DNA of 64,000 nucleotides from Streptomyces europaeiscabiei (GCF_001550375.1 NZ_LRTR01000829.1:62001-126000); one strand, 5' to 3'; positions 17,701 through 25,585 are shown, numbered from the stretch's first letter. Notes: generated from the sequence alone by a model not told the origin. A program made the numbers and translations.

Positions 17701-18845
17701 ACGCAGCAACCGGTTCGCCTCGATCCACCCTCACCGGGCACGCCAACGTAGTTGTTGCCCTGGCCTTCAGTCGGGACAGCCGATCCCTCGCCACGGCAGG
17801 CCGTGACAAGACGGTACGGCTGTGGAGCGCGGACACAAGCGAAACGCGCACCACGTTGGCCAAGCACACCGACACGGTGGCGTCCATGGCCTTCAGCCCC
17901 GACGGCCACATCCTCGCCACTGCAAGCTACGACGACACCGTACGTCTTTGGGACCCGGCCACCGGCAAAATCCGCCGCACACTCGAAGCACACGATGGCG
18001 ATGTGAACGCGGTGGCCTTCAGCCGAGACGGCCGCACCCTCGCCACCGCAAGCGAAGACGGCACTGTGTGCCTGTGGGACCCCGCCACCGGCAAATCCCG
18101 CCACACACTCAAAGGACACGATGGACAGGTGTGGACGGTGGCCTTCAGCCGAGACGGCCGCACCCTGGCCACCGGTAGCGCCGAGGGGAAAACAGCACGC
18201 CTGTGGGACACAGCCACTGGCGAAACCCGCACCGAACTGACCGGGCACAACGAGTCGGTTAGCGCGGTGGCATTCAGTCCGGACGGCCGCACCCTCGCCA
18301 CCGGTAGCGCGGATTCCACCGCAAGGCTCTGGGAAGTGGCCACCGGCAAGACCCGCACCAGACTCACCGGGCACGACAACTCGGTCTCCGCACTGGCCTT
18401 TAGTCCTGACGGCCACACCCTCGCCACCGCAAGCGACGACGGGACAGCGCGCCTGTGGGATACGGCCGCCGGCAAATCGCGCGCCACTCTGACCAAGCAC
18501 ACCTACGCAGTGACGGGTGTGGCGTTCAATCCTGACGGGCACACCCTCGCCACCGCAAGCTACGACGGAACCGTACGCCTGTGGGACGCGGCCACCGGCA
18601 AGGCCCGCACCAGCTTCGTCGGCGCCACCGAGGGAGTGAGCGCACTGGCCTTCAGCCCAGACCGCCGCACCCTCGCCGCCGCCGGCTATGACGGGACAGC
18701 GAGACTGTGGGACGTCGGGACCTCCGTCAAACCCGCCCAAGCGATCAAGCAGATCTGCCGCACCTTCAACCGCCCCCTTACCTCCGACGAGCGCGCCGCC
18801 TACCTCCCCGACGAATCAGACGCATCCGTCTGCCCGTCCGACTGA
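14712..18845 (+). CDS. Trypsin-like/nSTAND1 NTPase/TM/14-blade WD40 protein
   Basis: This is a 1377-residue multidomain signalling protein. Residues 1-210 form a trypsin-like protease with an apparently complete triad: His41 in TCAHVV, Asp83 in REDVAFIRL, Ser159 in GFSGG. Residues about 212-660 are an nSTAND1 NTPase, opened by CPYRGLEPF, with Walker A at 253-260 (GPSGSGKS) and Walker B at about 327-336 (ILVIIDQFEE). A single membrane helix lies near 675-697 (LNVILGGLLALALMAAGGAI). From about 756 to the end are 14 WD40 repeats, enough for two seven-bladed propellers. Known STAND proteins use such repeats to sense a ligand and NTP-driven assembly to switch the effector, here the protease. The GTG start is 5 bp after the trypsin-co-occurring gene. 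An antiphage or stress-triggered role is likely but inferred. Confidence 0.93.
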   Translation: MTGAEKEPGDGLAADLLPAVAQVLGPDGAVAGAGFVVTCAHVVAAAGAGPGRTVLLAFPHVDGAVRVEGHVPAELWRAAEREDVAFIRLSTPSAGLRTLPLGSAEGCRGHQVRSFGFPAQAPPEGHFGFGVTGDLLPSSDGRGAHLQLTAANDLTTGFSGGLVLDEVTGLVIGMLTEITAPDEYERGQGIAYVTPTQVLREILPGLAEREVCPYRGLEPFTVEHARWFQGRQEAVRQVVTNLAQQRRLTLLLGPSGSGKSSLLQAGVLRALAAGELPGSDRWLPVLTRPRQDMLAEIERAGLPGAAEDGIAAAVGRRLAAEPGGERILVIIDQFEELFTQPGNGPQGLQLTVADQITTAVGSHAQLSVILVMRDDFYPQLAAKEPGLLEAAMPGLLNVPGTLSRQDLHDIITLPALDVGLRFQPGLPEQIITDVLATTPEAAITREAPVTVLPLLEMTLSQLWLRRQDGYLTHEAYRRIGAVSGSVTTWCDSALSDLSPEQRAIAQRALTSLVHPADPSHNITAVRTQVPLGELRELAADPGDTPDGEKTAVDEVIAALTRHRIITTQTLRAPQRPGAPSGEPVAELIHEALIRDWGALRAWVDQDHRFQEWLEHTRERQAHWAAEKDPGDLLGGTALAEGLEWSRRRRLPAEITAYLDASRQRQRASIRRSRRLNVILGGLLALALMAAGGAIWQWRTVIDAREAALSRQLAEQSNELIGTNPELASLLAVKAYRSSHTTEAVESLRSAAALPVHRRLSGHTDEVRAVAFSPDGHTLATGSADKTVRLWDPATGKTRTTLKGHTDQVTSVAYSPDGHTLATGSADKTVRLWDPATGKTRTTLKGHTDQVTSVAYSPDGHTLATGSADKTVRLWDPATGKTRTTLKGHTDQVTSVAYSPDGHTLATGSADKTVRLWDPATHKTRTTLKEHTQPVTSVAYSPDGHTLATTDGYDTRLRHAVTGKSHTTLTYETALIITFSPDSKTFATASDRIVRLWDAATGSPRSTLTGHANVVVALAFSRDSRSLATAGRDKTVRLWSADTSETRTTLAKHTDTVASMAFSPDGHILATASYDDTVRLWDPATGKIRRTLEAHDGDVNAVAFSRDGRTLATASEDGTVCLWDPATGKSRHTLKGHDGQVWTVAFSRDGRTLATGSAEGKTARLWDTATGETRTELTGHNESVSAVAFSPDGRTLATGSADSTARLWEVATGKTRTRLTGHDNSVSALAFSPDGHTLATASDDGTARLWDTAAGKSRATLTKHTYAVTGVAFNPDGHTLATASYDGTVRLWDAATGKARTSFVGATEGVSALAFSPDRRTLAAAGYDGTARLWDVGTSVKPAQAIKQICRTFNRPLTSDERAAYLPDESDASVCPSD
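17031..17534 (+). repeat. 126-bp tandem WD40-encoding repeats
   Basis: Units start at 17031, 17157, 17283 and 17409. Each is 126 bp (42 codons, one WD40 blade). The first three differ at a single base, and the fourth has several changes. The remaining ten blades of the protein are far more diverged, so these four were amplified or homogenised recently. Confidence 0.9.
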
Positions 18846-19812
18846 CGGCGGGCCTTCCACCGGACCCGCCGTCAACACCAGCCACCTCACCTCACGGCCG
18901 CAGCTGCGGCTCGCGTTCCACGTCCCGCACGTCGAGCTTGGCCAGGGGCCTGGCCGCTGACGGGTTCTCCTGGACCGCGGCCGGGGCGGCCCCGGCCCGC
19001 TCCAGGCCTGGCTGTGGCCAGGGCCTTCTGGTCGGGGGACCAGGCCGGCCACGTTCGGCGCCGTGGTGCGAGCTCAAGACGTCACGAGGTTCGTCGAGCC
19101 GCACTGGGTCAACTTCCACCTCCTGCCCGAGGATGTGGACCAATCACCACCGTGGTCCCCATCGATCCCCAACGACACAATCCCCTGCGGCGACGCGGGC
19201 TTCGAGGCCGTGGCGCCCAGCATGAGTGGTCGGCGGGACCACATGCGTCCCAGACAAGTGGGCTGTCCGGCGGCACGCCCGGCTGACGGCCGCGTCGAAG
19301 GCCCGGTGCTGCTGCACTACCGCAGACGCCGTGCGCGGCACCCGGAAGCAAACATGCGCGTCTCCGCAGGGCCTTCCACCGCCGCCGGGGTGTTGCAGGG
19401 TGACGGCGATGATGTCGGGTCCGTGGTCGTCGCCTGGGCGCGGGTGAGCGCGTTCTACGAACGGGCTGACCCGGACGGCGAGGTCCTGGCTTTGGCCGGG
19501 GGGCCAGGGCTGCGGGTCGCGCAGGGCGGCGAGCAGCGCGCGGAACTGGTCGACGGCGGCCTGTCTACTGGTGAAGGGGCAGTTTTCCAGGGCTGCGCTA
19601 TTCGGCCGCCTGGAGGATCGACGTATGAGCACCGACCCTCTGCCAGCGTCCGGGTGGCAGAGGCGCTCACCCGGCGATTCCCGGGCCGAGACGCACCTGC
19701 GGTGTGCACACACTGCCGTCCAGCTATGCCCGTGACACCTTCTGCCTCCCAGGCGAGCCTCTCGTGAAGCGCCTTGAGAGGCCATGGCTGATGCCTCGTT
19801 CAGATCGCGCTT
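18846..19812. other. Region without a convincing gene
   Basis: About 970 bp follow the trypsin-STAND gene. Long open frames exist on both strands but their composition and lack of recognisable motifs suggest shadows or decayed DNA. The clearest structure is the repeat copy at 19505-19606. A minus-strand stretch at 18892-19143 has a coding-like ending (KLDVRDVEREPQLRP) but no recognisable family. Confidence 0.5.
19505..19606 (+). repeat. ~100-bp direct repeat, copy A
   Basis: Shares CAGGGCTGCGGGT, then GCGCGGAAC, GTCGACGGCGGCCTG, TCTACTGGTGAAG, CAGT, TTCC and TATTCGG in the same order and spacing with 21723-21825. Copy B lies at the 3' end of the zinc-ribbon/recombinase gene, so copy A is probably a fragment of another copy of that element's end. 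Confidence 0.7.
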
Positions 19813-20850
19813 TCAGGAATGCTCGTCAGCTTGGTCTTCGAGGGACCTCTCTTTGAGAACTCCGACAAGGGCTGAGGCGACGAGGGCGACAGCGCTGTCG
19901 TCGTCGTGGGCCAGTCGGCGCAGGACCTCCTGCGCGGTGGTTCCCGCGAGCTCGACCAGCGCCTGAGTAAGGCGGATCCGTGTCACGGAGTCCGCGGTGG
20001 GCGCGGCCAGTTCGTCGACCAGGGCGGTCGTGATCCAGTCCGTGCACCGGGGGTCCAGGGATAGCGTTCCCAGAACCTCCGCCGCGTCCACGTCGTTGGA
20101 GCCCTCCACCACCATGCTGACGAGTGTGGGCACGGCCGCGGCCACGCCCTGCCTGCCCAGAGCCAGAGCAGCGTGCCTGCGCACCGTCGTGTCCGGGTCC
20201 CCGAGGGCGTCCGCGAGCACCGCGGTAGCACCCGGAGCCTCTGGCAGCTCGGCGATCGCCAGCACCGCGCGCCGCCGGATGTCGGCGTCCCCCGAGTGCG
20301 TGCCGGCGTACAGTGTTGCCACACCATCGCCGCCCGATCGGGCGAGTGCCCAGCGCAGGGCGCCTGCGACGTGCGGGTCTGATTCGGTCAGGACCGCCCC
20401 AGCCAGCAGGTCGGCGGGTACCGACACGTCCTCCGGCCGGGCCAGGACGGCCTGCTGTCTGCGCGCGGCGCTGGGCGAGTTGAGTTCCCGCATGAGTGCG
20501 ACGATGCGCAGCACTCCCTGCCAGTCGGTGGGCGCCGACGCGTCGATCGCACGGAGCCGCTCGAGCAGCTCCTGTTCCCGCGCCAGGCGGTCCTCAGTCC
20601 GCCGGATGAGGTCGCTGACCAGGGCGGACGGCGTGAAGGCCGGGTCCTCCAGCGCGCGCCCGATCTGCTTGAGCGAGAGCCCGAGGGACCGCAGGCTCTC
20701 CACATGGAAGATCCTGCGGACATCCTCGGCGGAGTACTCGCGGTAGCCACCGCCAGTGCGGCCTGTGGGCCGCACCAACCCCAGGGCGTCATAGTGCCGG
20801 AGCATCCGGGTGCTCACCCCGGAGCGGCGGGCCACATCGCCGATCAGCAA
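19813..20850 (-). CDS. MerR-family regulator with C-terminal HEAT repeats
   Basis: This encodes a 345-residue transcription regulator. Residues 1-70 are a MerR winged helix (LIGDVARRSGVSTRMLRHYD, then YREYSAEDVRRIFHVESLRS). A coiled dimerisation helix (about 75-110, RRTEDRLAREQELLERL) follows. Residues about 130-335 are HEAT repeats such as DADIRRRAVLAIAELPEAPG and DPDTTVRRHAALALGRQG. MerR proteins normally bind a dyad between a -35 and -10 element and untwist the promoter on binding a ligand; here HEAT repeats replace the small effector domain, suggesting protein binding. The gene overlaps the upstream HEAT gene by 7 bp, so both are co-transcribed from the promoter carrying the dyad at 21652-21672. 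Confidence 0.9.
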   Translation of the reverse strand: MLIGDVARRSGVSTRMLRHYDALGLVRPTGRTGGGYREYSAEDVRRIFHVESLRSLGLSLKQIGRALEDPAFTPSALVSDLIRRTEDRLAREQELLERLRAIDASAPTDWQGVLRIVALMRELNSPSAARRQQAVLARPEDVSVPADLLAGAVLTESDPHVAGALRWALARSGGDGVATLYAGTHSGDADIRRRAVLAIAELPEAPGATAVLADALGDPDTTVRRHAALALGRQGVAAAVPTLVSMVVEGSNDVDAAEVLGTLSLDPRCTDWITTALVDELAAPTADSVTRIRLTQALVELAGTTAQEVLRRLAHDDDSAVALVASALVGVLKERSLEDQADEHS

Positions 20851-21632
20851 TCCCCGTCCTCCGATGCCTCTGCAGCCTTCGCGGCCTCCATCGACTCGGT
20901 CGTCTCCGCGGGCTCGGCGGCCTCCGAGGTTTCGGTGCCTGCCGACGCAGCCGCGGCGGCAGCGGCTCGTTCCGGACCGAGTGCGACCACTCGCTTCGCC
21001 TCGTCGAGGGCCACGTCGAAACCGGTCTCCGGGTTCTGCCGGAGCAACTCGGTGGCACGGGCGTGCGCGGCCACCGCCGGGTCGGAACTCTCCGCGGCCC
21101 TCTCCAGGGCCGACCTGATCACGTCACCGAGGTCGGCCAAGGCCCGGCTAAGACTCAGCTGCACAGTGCGGTCGCCACGGCCGAGTTGCAGAACCAGTTC
21201 GTCGGCCAGGTCCTTCTCCTCGCCCTCGGGCACGAGGACGACCGCGACGCGCCACGCGGTCCGCGCGACCTCGTCGTCGGCGTCGCGCAGCATGTCGCGG
21301 GTGATCCAGGCCCACGTGCTCTTGTCGCCGATCTTGGAGAGCGTGTGCAGCGCCTGGCTGCGGGCCTGGGTGCGCTCGGAGTCGATCTCCTGGCGGATCA
21401 AGGGCAGGGTGATCTCCGGCGAGAGGCGGGTCAGCGCCCAGGACAGCATGTCTCGTACGAAGAAGTCCGGCTCGACCGCGCACCGCTCGACGAGCGTCTC
21501 CAGAAACACGGGGTCGGGGTTCGAGCCGACCGCCAGGGCCGTCTGAAGCCGGACCGACGAGTCCTCGGCGCCCAGGGCGTTGGTCACACGGGTGTTCTGC
21601 GGGGTTACGTCGGTCGTGTTGATCGGGACCAC
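20844..21632 (-). CDS. HEAT-repeat protein, partner of MerR regulator
   Basis: This encodes a 262-residue cytosolic protein made of HEAT repeats (about residues 20-200; for example FFVRDMLSWALTRLSPEITL and RTQARSQALHTLSKIGDKST). An Ala/Glu-rich low-complexity tail (about 215-262) follows. It probably acts as a scaffold or as the protein ligand of the MerR-HEAT regulator encoded immediately downstream with a 7-bp overlap. The start is unclear. The first in-frame codon is GTG at 21632, but the best ribosome binding site (AGGAGG, 21633-21638) abuts it, leaving no spacing. The next plausible position, about 9 bases further, has only an ATC codon. The upstream dyad and -35-like TTGACC support a MerR-type promoter. 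Confidence 0.82.
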   Translation of the reverse strand: MVPINTTDVTPQNTRVTNALGAEDSSVRLQTALAVGSNPDPVFLETLVERCAVEPDFFVRDMLSWALTRLSPEITLPLIRQEIDSERTQARSQALHTLSKIGDKSTWAWITRDMLRDADDEVARTAWRVAVVLVPEGEEKDLADELVLQLGRGDRTVQLSLSRALADLGDVIRSALERAAESSDPAVAAHARATELLRQNPETGFDVALDEAKRVVALGPERAAAAAAASAGTETSEAAEPAETTESMEAAKAAEASEDGDC

Positions 21633-21651
21633 CTCCTGCGCCCAAGTGAAA

Positions 21652-21672
21652 ACCTTGTCACCGTGTCAAGGT
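21652..21672 (-). promoter_or_regulatory. MerR-type operator/promoter
   Basis: ACCTTG and CAAGGT form a 21-bp interrupted dyad (minus strand ACCTTGACACGGTGACAAGGT with 20 of its bases in the classical MerR layout). A TTGACC/TTGACA -35-like hexamer overlaps its upstream part. It lies about 20 bp upstream of the HEAT gene start and is the expected target of the MerR-HEAT protein. Confidence 0.75.
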
Positions 21673-21722
21673 CAAGTTAGTGGCCGGCGAATACGGCGGC
21701 GTCCTGGTCACAGCGCGGCGTT

Positions 21723-21825
21723 CAGGGCTGCGGGTTCTTGCGGGCGGTGAGCATCGCGCGGAACGCGTCGACGGCGGCCTGGTCTACTGGTGAAGAGTCA
21801 GTGTTCCGACCATGTGTTATTCGGT
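21723..21825 (+). repeat. ~100-bp direct repeat, copy B
   Basis: Direct, imperfect copy of 19505-19606, overlapping the last codons of the zinc-ribbon gene (stop at 21817) and the DNA beyond it. On the minus strand both copies can be read as Gln-Ala-Ala-Val-Asp-x-Phe-Arg-Ala followed by Pro-Gln-Pro. The two copies bracket the MerR/HEAT operon. Confidence 0.7.
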
Positions 21826-24126
21826 GGCTTTCCGGGCCGCCAGGTAGTCCGCCCAGCTGTCCTGCGCCAGTACGGCCCACTCGATCGCGGTGCTGACGTG
21901 GATGCCGAAGAGGTCGCTGGCGACGATCGGCGGAAGATCAGCGGCTATGGCGATCATCGCCGTGTTGTGTGCGGCGAGAGTCGGCAACCCGAGCCCAAGG
22001 AGTTGCATCGCCAGTCCGTGGGGGCGCCGAGGCTGATGTACCAATGGCCCGGGGAAGAGGAACACCGGTCCGCTGCCGGGGGCTGCTTGCAGCATGGAGC
22101 GCGTCAGGGGGCTGGCGATCTGCTGTTCGATGAGGCGGGCCAGTGTCGGAGGAAGTAGGACGGGTGCCTTGTCGAACGTGATGTAGGAACCGTCCTGATT
22201 GCGCTGAAAGCAGTCCGTCGTGAGGTGAACGATTCGGGTGACCGGTAGGGCATAGAGGCGGACGAATGCTCCTGCGATGCGGACGTCGAGAGGGAGAGCC
22301 TGGTCGGTGAGGCACCGAAGGAGTTGGTCATGGTGTTCGTCATCGTCATGGAACACGCTCGGTTGCGCTCGCGGTCGCGTGGGGGCTTCAAGCCGGTGGG
22401 TCAGTCGGCGGGCGTTCGTCCAGCGTATGAATGCGCCGATTGCCTTGCGGCGGGTCGGTGGGGCTGTGACCAGCCACAGTTCGAGCTGGGGCTGAGTCAG
22501 GTCCGCGAATGCGAGGTCGTTCGCGTCCAGCCAGGCCATGAACTCGATGGCCGTTCGGATCTTGCCCCGGTCCACGCCTGCTGTGGACTGGAGATAGCGG
22601 CCTCGGGAGGATCTCCGCCGGGCCTCGCGCACGATGGACCACTCGGCAAAGGGGCGGATGATCCGCAGATGGTGGGCTGGGAGGGGTTCGAGAACCTGGG
22701 GGAGCCAGATCTCCAGGCGGGCCAGGAACTCGTCTCGGGTGGGCAGGATCTGTGTGGTGACGAGGATGTTCCGGACCGCGCGTGTGTCGTGGTCTTGAGG
22801 GAGGTCGTCCAGCAGGTCATGAGTGATCTGAGCCTGGCCTGCGGCCAGGCTCACCAGGAGCTGGCCACCGCTGCGGCTCAGCCAGTTGAGAACGGAGCGG
22901 GGGGAAGCGGCCGAGATGAGTGCTTCCGCCAGCGGGACGAGTTGGGGGACAAGTTGGTCGTTCTCACCGCTGAGGAGATCGTGAACCCTGTCGCTGGCGA
23001 CGCACCGCGTGCAGCATCCGTCGGCGTAGATGTCGCCGGGGTAGTTGCAGTGTCGGCAGGCGAAGTCGACGTCGATGCCCCAGCAGGGGCCGCATGCCTC
23101 GCCGCCGGCTTCGGTCGATCCCACCAGCACCCGAGTGGTGCCGCAGAGTGCGCAGGCGGCCGGGTTGCGGCGTCGACGTCCGTAGCAGGTAGGGCAGAGC
23201 TGACCGGCCGGCCAGGAGGCCAGGCTGCGGTCCGTGCGGCCACAGTCTCCGCACTGGTGCAGTCGACGAGGACGGCAGCTGTTGCAGCGGAAGGCTCCGC
23301 CCACCTCCCGGACGTGCCTTCCCCGGCGGAAACGGCCACAGGCAGTACAAACGCCTTCGATGACGCGACAGGTTTCGCAGAGCCCGGGTTCGCCGCTCTC
23401 GCCACGCTTCGATATGTGGCGGAGCTGGCCGCACTTCCCGCACACACGTTCCGGTGCGCGGTAACAGCGCTTGCAGACGGGGCCCTCTCCTTTGGGGTTG
23501 GCATGTGCGGGTCCGGTGACACCACACCGGACGCACTCGTGCTCCGGAGTTCTGAGGCAGCCGGAGCACACCAGGACCGCGACCCCGTTCCTCTTTCGTC
23601 TGGCGTGTGTGCCGTGCCGGCCGCACCCCGCGCACGCGCCGACGAATTGTGCCTCCTGGCGGTAACAGCGGTTGCAGACCAACCCTTCTGGTCGGCGGGC
23701 GATCATCCGCCCGTTCTGGCCGCAGCGCGCGCACAGCTTCGCCACGTCCCGTTCGGAGCACCAACTGCAACAGCGTCCCTGCGAAGACAGGCGGTCGAGT
23801 TCGCGGGTGGATTCGCCGCAGATGGCACAGCCAAGTGGGGTGATGCTGTCGCCGTGACCGAGGGCTTGGAGGTGCTGAAGCAGACGGGGCAGGGTTGCCG
23901 GGCAGTGCGGGGAGGGAGCGGTCAGCGCGGCGGGGTTCTCGGTGAAGTGGGCATCCAGCACGCGTGCCGCCTGGGAGGACCAGGCCTTCACGTGCTCGAG
24001 AGCCGACTGAACCTGTTCCGCGGTCACGGCCGGACCAACCGTTTGGACAACTCGGGCGATCAGTCGTGCTCGCGCCTCGGCGAGCTCGCGCCTGCGGAGG
24101 TGCGGGGCTGCCGCAGGACGTCTCAT
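21817..24126 (-). CDS. Nine-zinc-ribbon protein with degenerate tyrosine-recombinase domain
   Basis: This encodes a 769-residue protein. After a helical N-terminus (residues 1-95), about residues 100-365 hold 18 Cys-x-x-Cys pairs, enough for nine tandem zinc ribbons. The C-terminal about 270 residues have the outline of a tyrosine recombinase: a SAM-like part (RTAIEFMAWLDANDLAFADL), then LYALPVTRIVHLTTDCF with Arg631 at the box I position. The box II region (AAHNTAMIAIAADLPPIVAS) has His720 but Ala723 where HxxR needs Arg. FGIHVSTAIEW has Trp750 at the place of the nucleophilic Tyr. It is therefore probably a DNA-binding but catalytically dead partner. ATG at 24126 overlaps the preceding HTH gene stop by 4 bases (ATGA), showing translational coupling. 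An open frame upstream to 24426 is a shadow. The role in directing the active recombinase is inferred. Confidence 0.8.
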   Translation of the reverse strand: MRRPAAAPHLRRRELAEARARLIARVVQTVGPAVTAEQVQSALEHVKAWSSQAARVLDAHFTENPAALTAPSPHCPATLPRLLQHLQALGHGDSITPLGCAICGESTRELDRLSSQGRCCSWCSERDVAKLCARCGQNGRMIARRPEGLVCNRCYRQEAQFVGACAGCGRHGTHARRKRNGVAVLVCSGCLRTPEHECVRCGVTGPAHANPKGEGPVCKRCYRAPERVCGKCGQLRHISKRGESGEPGLCETCRVIEGVCTACGRFRRGRHVREVGGAFRCNSCRPRRLHQCGDCGRTDRSLASWPAGQLCPTCYGRRRRNPAACALCGTTRVLVGSTEAGGEACGPCWGIDVDFACRHCNYPGDIYADGCCTRCVASDRVHDLLSGENDQLVPQLVPLAEALISAASPRSVLNWLSRSGGQLLVSLAAGQAQITHDLLDDLPQDHDTRAVRNILVTTQILPTRDEFLARLEIWLPQVLEPLPAHHLRIIRPFAEWSIVREARRRSSRGRYLQSTAGVDRGKIRTAIEFMAWLDANDLAFADLTQPQLELWLVTAPPTRRKAIGAFIRWTNARRLTHRLEAPTRPRAQPSVFHDDDEHHDQLLRCLTDQALPLDVRIAGAFVRLYALPVTRIVHLTTDCFQRNQDGSYITFDKAPVLLPPTLARLIEQQIASPLTRSMLQAAPGSGPVFLFPGPLVHQPRRPHGLAMQLLGLGLPTLAAHNTAMIAIAADLPPIVASDLFGIHVSTAIEWAVLAQDSWADYLAARKATE

Positions 24127-24449
24127 TTCTTCCCGGGGCGGCGAACGACGCTGCGAGGTGCGGCAATCGGCGTCGCCCCCGCCTCGCCGTCCGCGGTCTT
24201 GCGGAGCTGGGCGTTGACGACTTCCGGCTTGATCAGATCGTTCGGTGTGCAGTCGAGGATGTCGCAGAGCGCCACGAGGGTGTCCATGCTCATCCGTTGC
24301 GGAGGCTGCGTCACCAGACGATAGATCTGCTCGCGCGAGAGGACGATACCCCGCTCCGCGAGCAGGGGCACCAGGTCCGAGGTCTGGAACATCTGCCGCT
24401 CGGCCATCAGCTGCCGCAGCTGCCATTGGTAACCCATTTTCTTGATCAC
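24123..24449 (-). CDS. Small XRE/Cro-type HTH protein
   Basis: This encodes a 108-residue DNA-binding protein. A Cro/C1-type helix-turn-helix spans about residues 5-70: WQLRQLMAERQMFQTSDLVP, RGIVLSREQIYRLVTQPPQR and LVALCDILDCTPNDLI. The C-terminal tail is basic (RSVVRRPGKK). The GTG start at 24449 overlaps the integrase stop by 4 bases (GTGA), and its own stop overlaps the start of the zinc-ribbon gene (ATGA). All three are therefore translated as a coupled unit. It is the obvious candidate to bind the two palindromes upstream of the integrase gene and to control the module, but it could also act as a recombination directionality factor. Confidence 0.88.
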   Translation of the reverse strand: MIKKMGYQWQLRQLMAERQMFQTSDLVPLLAERGIVLSREQIYRLVTQPPQRMSMDTLVALCDILDCTPNDLIKPEVVNAQLRKTADGEAGATPIAAPRSVVRRPGKK

Positions 24450-25561
24450 GGTGTCACGTCCCAGTAGTCGCCCAGCCGGTTCTTCATCGAAGCCTCCAAC
24501 AGTGTGTTGCGGAACTCGTTCGAGACCCCCATGTAGATCGCCGTGGTGGAAGCATGCGAGTGACCGACCTGTTCCTGGACGAACCGCGCGGGGTAGCCGA
24601 ACTCGGTCAGATGCGTGATGTAGGAGTGCCGGAGACAGTGCAAATCGAGGTCTTCGTCGAGGCCAGCGTCTTGACGAGCGGTGACGAACGCCTCGTTGAT
24701 CGACCGGGGCGACAGCCGTCCGACGCGTTCGGTCATCCACAGTGCCGGGTGTCGGCCGGGCGAGAACTGCGGGCGCACCTCGGTCAGCCAGTGCTGCAAC
24801 GTCTCAACGATCCAGTCCATCTCCGGGATCGTCAGGACCGACCGCCGCTTGGGTGGTGCCCCCTTCTTGGACTTGCCGAATCGCACCATCAGGGTGCCGA
24901 AGTTCCCGAACTGCGGGGCCTTGCGGTTTCGCCGCAGGTCGGTCAGGTCCAGGCGAGAGGTTTCGGTGCGACGCGTTCCGAAAGCGTAGACAGTCTTGAT
25001 GACGGCGGCGTCCCGTAGCGCGCCCAGGGCTCCCTTACGGCCACTGGCCCGGATCTTGCCGGGCCGGGCGTCCAAAGCATCGAACAGGGCCTGGACCTCG
25101 TCGTAGGTCAGCGGCCGTCGTCGTGGATCGCCTTCGTACTCGACGGTGTGGAGAACCGAGTTGCCCTCGTGGAACACCGCCTGCGGCGCTTCCCCGAAGC
25201 GCTCCAGGCAGGTGTGCCCCCACCCATAGCGGGCGTCCAGCAGGTACTCCATAAACAGGCCGATCGTGACCTCGTACGTCCGGGCCGTGGACATCTGGAT
25301 CGGTTTGACACCGCTTCGCAGGTGGGCGATGAACGCCTCGCCTTCAGCGGGCGACCACTGCCATGGGTACTGGCCGGAGAACTCCTCGAAGCGCTCAAGT
25401 AGGCGTATCCGCGGGTCGATCGTCGCTGATCTCAGGAAGCGAGCCGACTGCTGGCGTGCCCAGCCCTCAAGCATCGCCTTGAACACGGCTGGGCCGGGGT
25501 CGAGATGTACGACGTTCCCTGCCAACACGAGATGAGCGGATCCCGGCGCTTGAGTACTCAT
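24446..25561 (-). CDS. Tyrosine recombinase/integrase
   Basis: This encodes a 371-residue site-specific recombinase. Residues about 30-125 are the SAM-like core-binding domain (FLRSATIDPRIRLLERFEEF and TARTYEVTIGLFMEYLLDAR). The catalytic domain has the residues expected for activity: Arg197 and Glu200 in GTRRTE, a lysine near 230 in FGKSKKG, His308-x-x-Arg311 in HCLRHSYITHL, His334 in VGHSHASTT and Tyr343 in AIYMGV. The ATG at 25561 has no Shine-Dalgarno sequence and lies only 5 bp from a palindrome, suggesting a leaderless transcript whose start is covered by an operator. It is the first gene of the three-gene coupled module. Attachment sites could not be located, so whether it moves the module is unknown. 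Confidence 0.9.
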   Translation of the reverse strand: MSTQAPGSAHLVLAGNVVHLDPGPAVFKAMLEGWARQQSARFLRSATIDPRIRLLERFEEFSGQYPWQWSPAEGEAFIAHLRSGVKPIQMSTARTYEVTIGLFMEYLLDARYGWGHTCLERFGEAPQAVFHEGNSVLHTVEYEGDPRRRPLTYDEVQALFDALDARPGKIRASGRKGALGALRDAAVIKTVYAFGTRRTETSRLDLTDLRRNRKAPQFGNFGTLMVRFGKSKKGAPPKRRSVLTIPEMDWIVETLQHWLTEVRPQFSPGRHPALWMTERVGRLSPRSINEAFVTARQDAGLDEDLDLHCLRHSYITHLTEFGYPARFVQEQVGHSHASTTAIYMGVSNEFRNTLLEASMKNRLGDYWDVTP

Positions 25562-25566
25562 AGAGA

Positions 25567-25585
25567 TGTTGTATCAGATGCAACA
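25567..25585. promoter_or_regulatory. Palindromic operator-like site 1
   Basis: TGTTGTATC-A-GATGCAACA is a 19-bp palindrome with one mismatch between arms, 5 bp before the integrase start codon. A second site with the same core lies 129 bp further upstream. It is probably bound by the small HTH protein of the module (autoregulation) or by the recombinase. Confidence 0.65.

Noticed and set aside
15114..18740. Long minus-strand frames within the trypsin-STAND-WD40 gene
   Set aside because: They are shadows of the strongly supported plus-strand gene; the repetitive composition mirrors the WD40 repeats.
19063..19767. 234-codon plus-strand frame
   Set aside because: No motif, unnatural composition, and it crosses repeat copy A, which has meaning in the other strand.
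22324..24324. 666-codon plus-strand frame
   Set aside because: It is antisense to the zinc-ribbon gene, whose regular Cys-x-x-Cys pairs and gene overlaps establish the minus strand.
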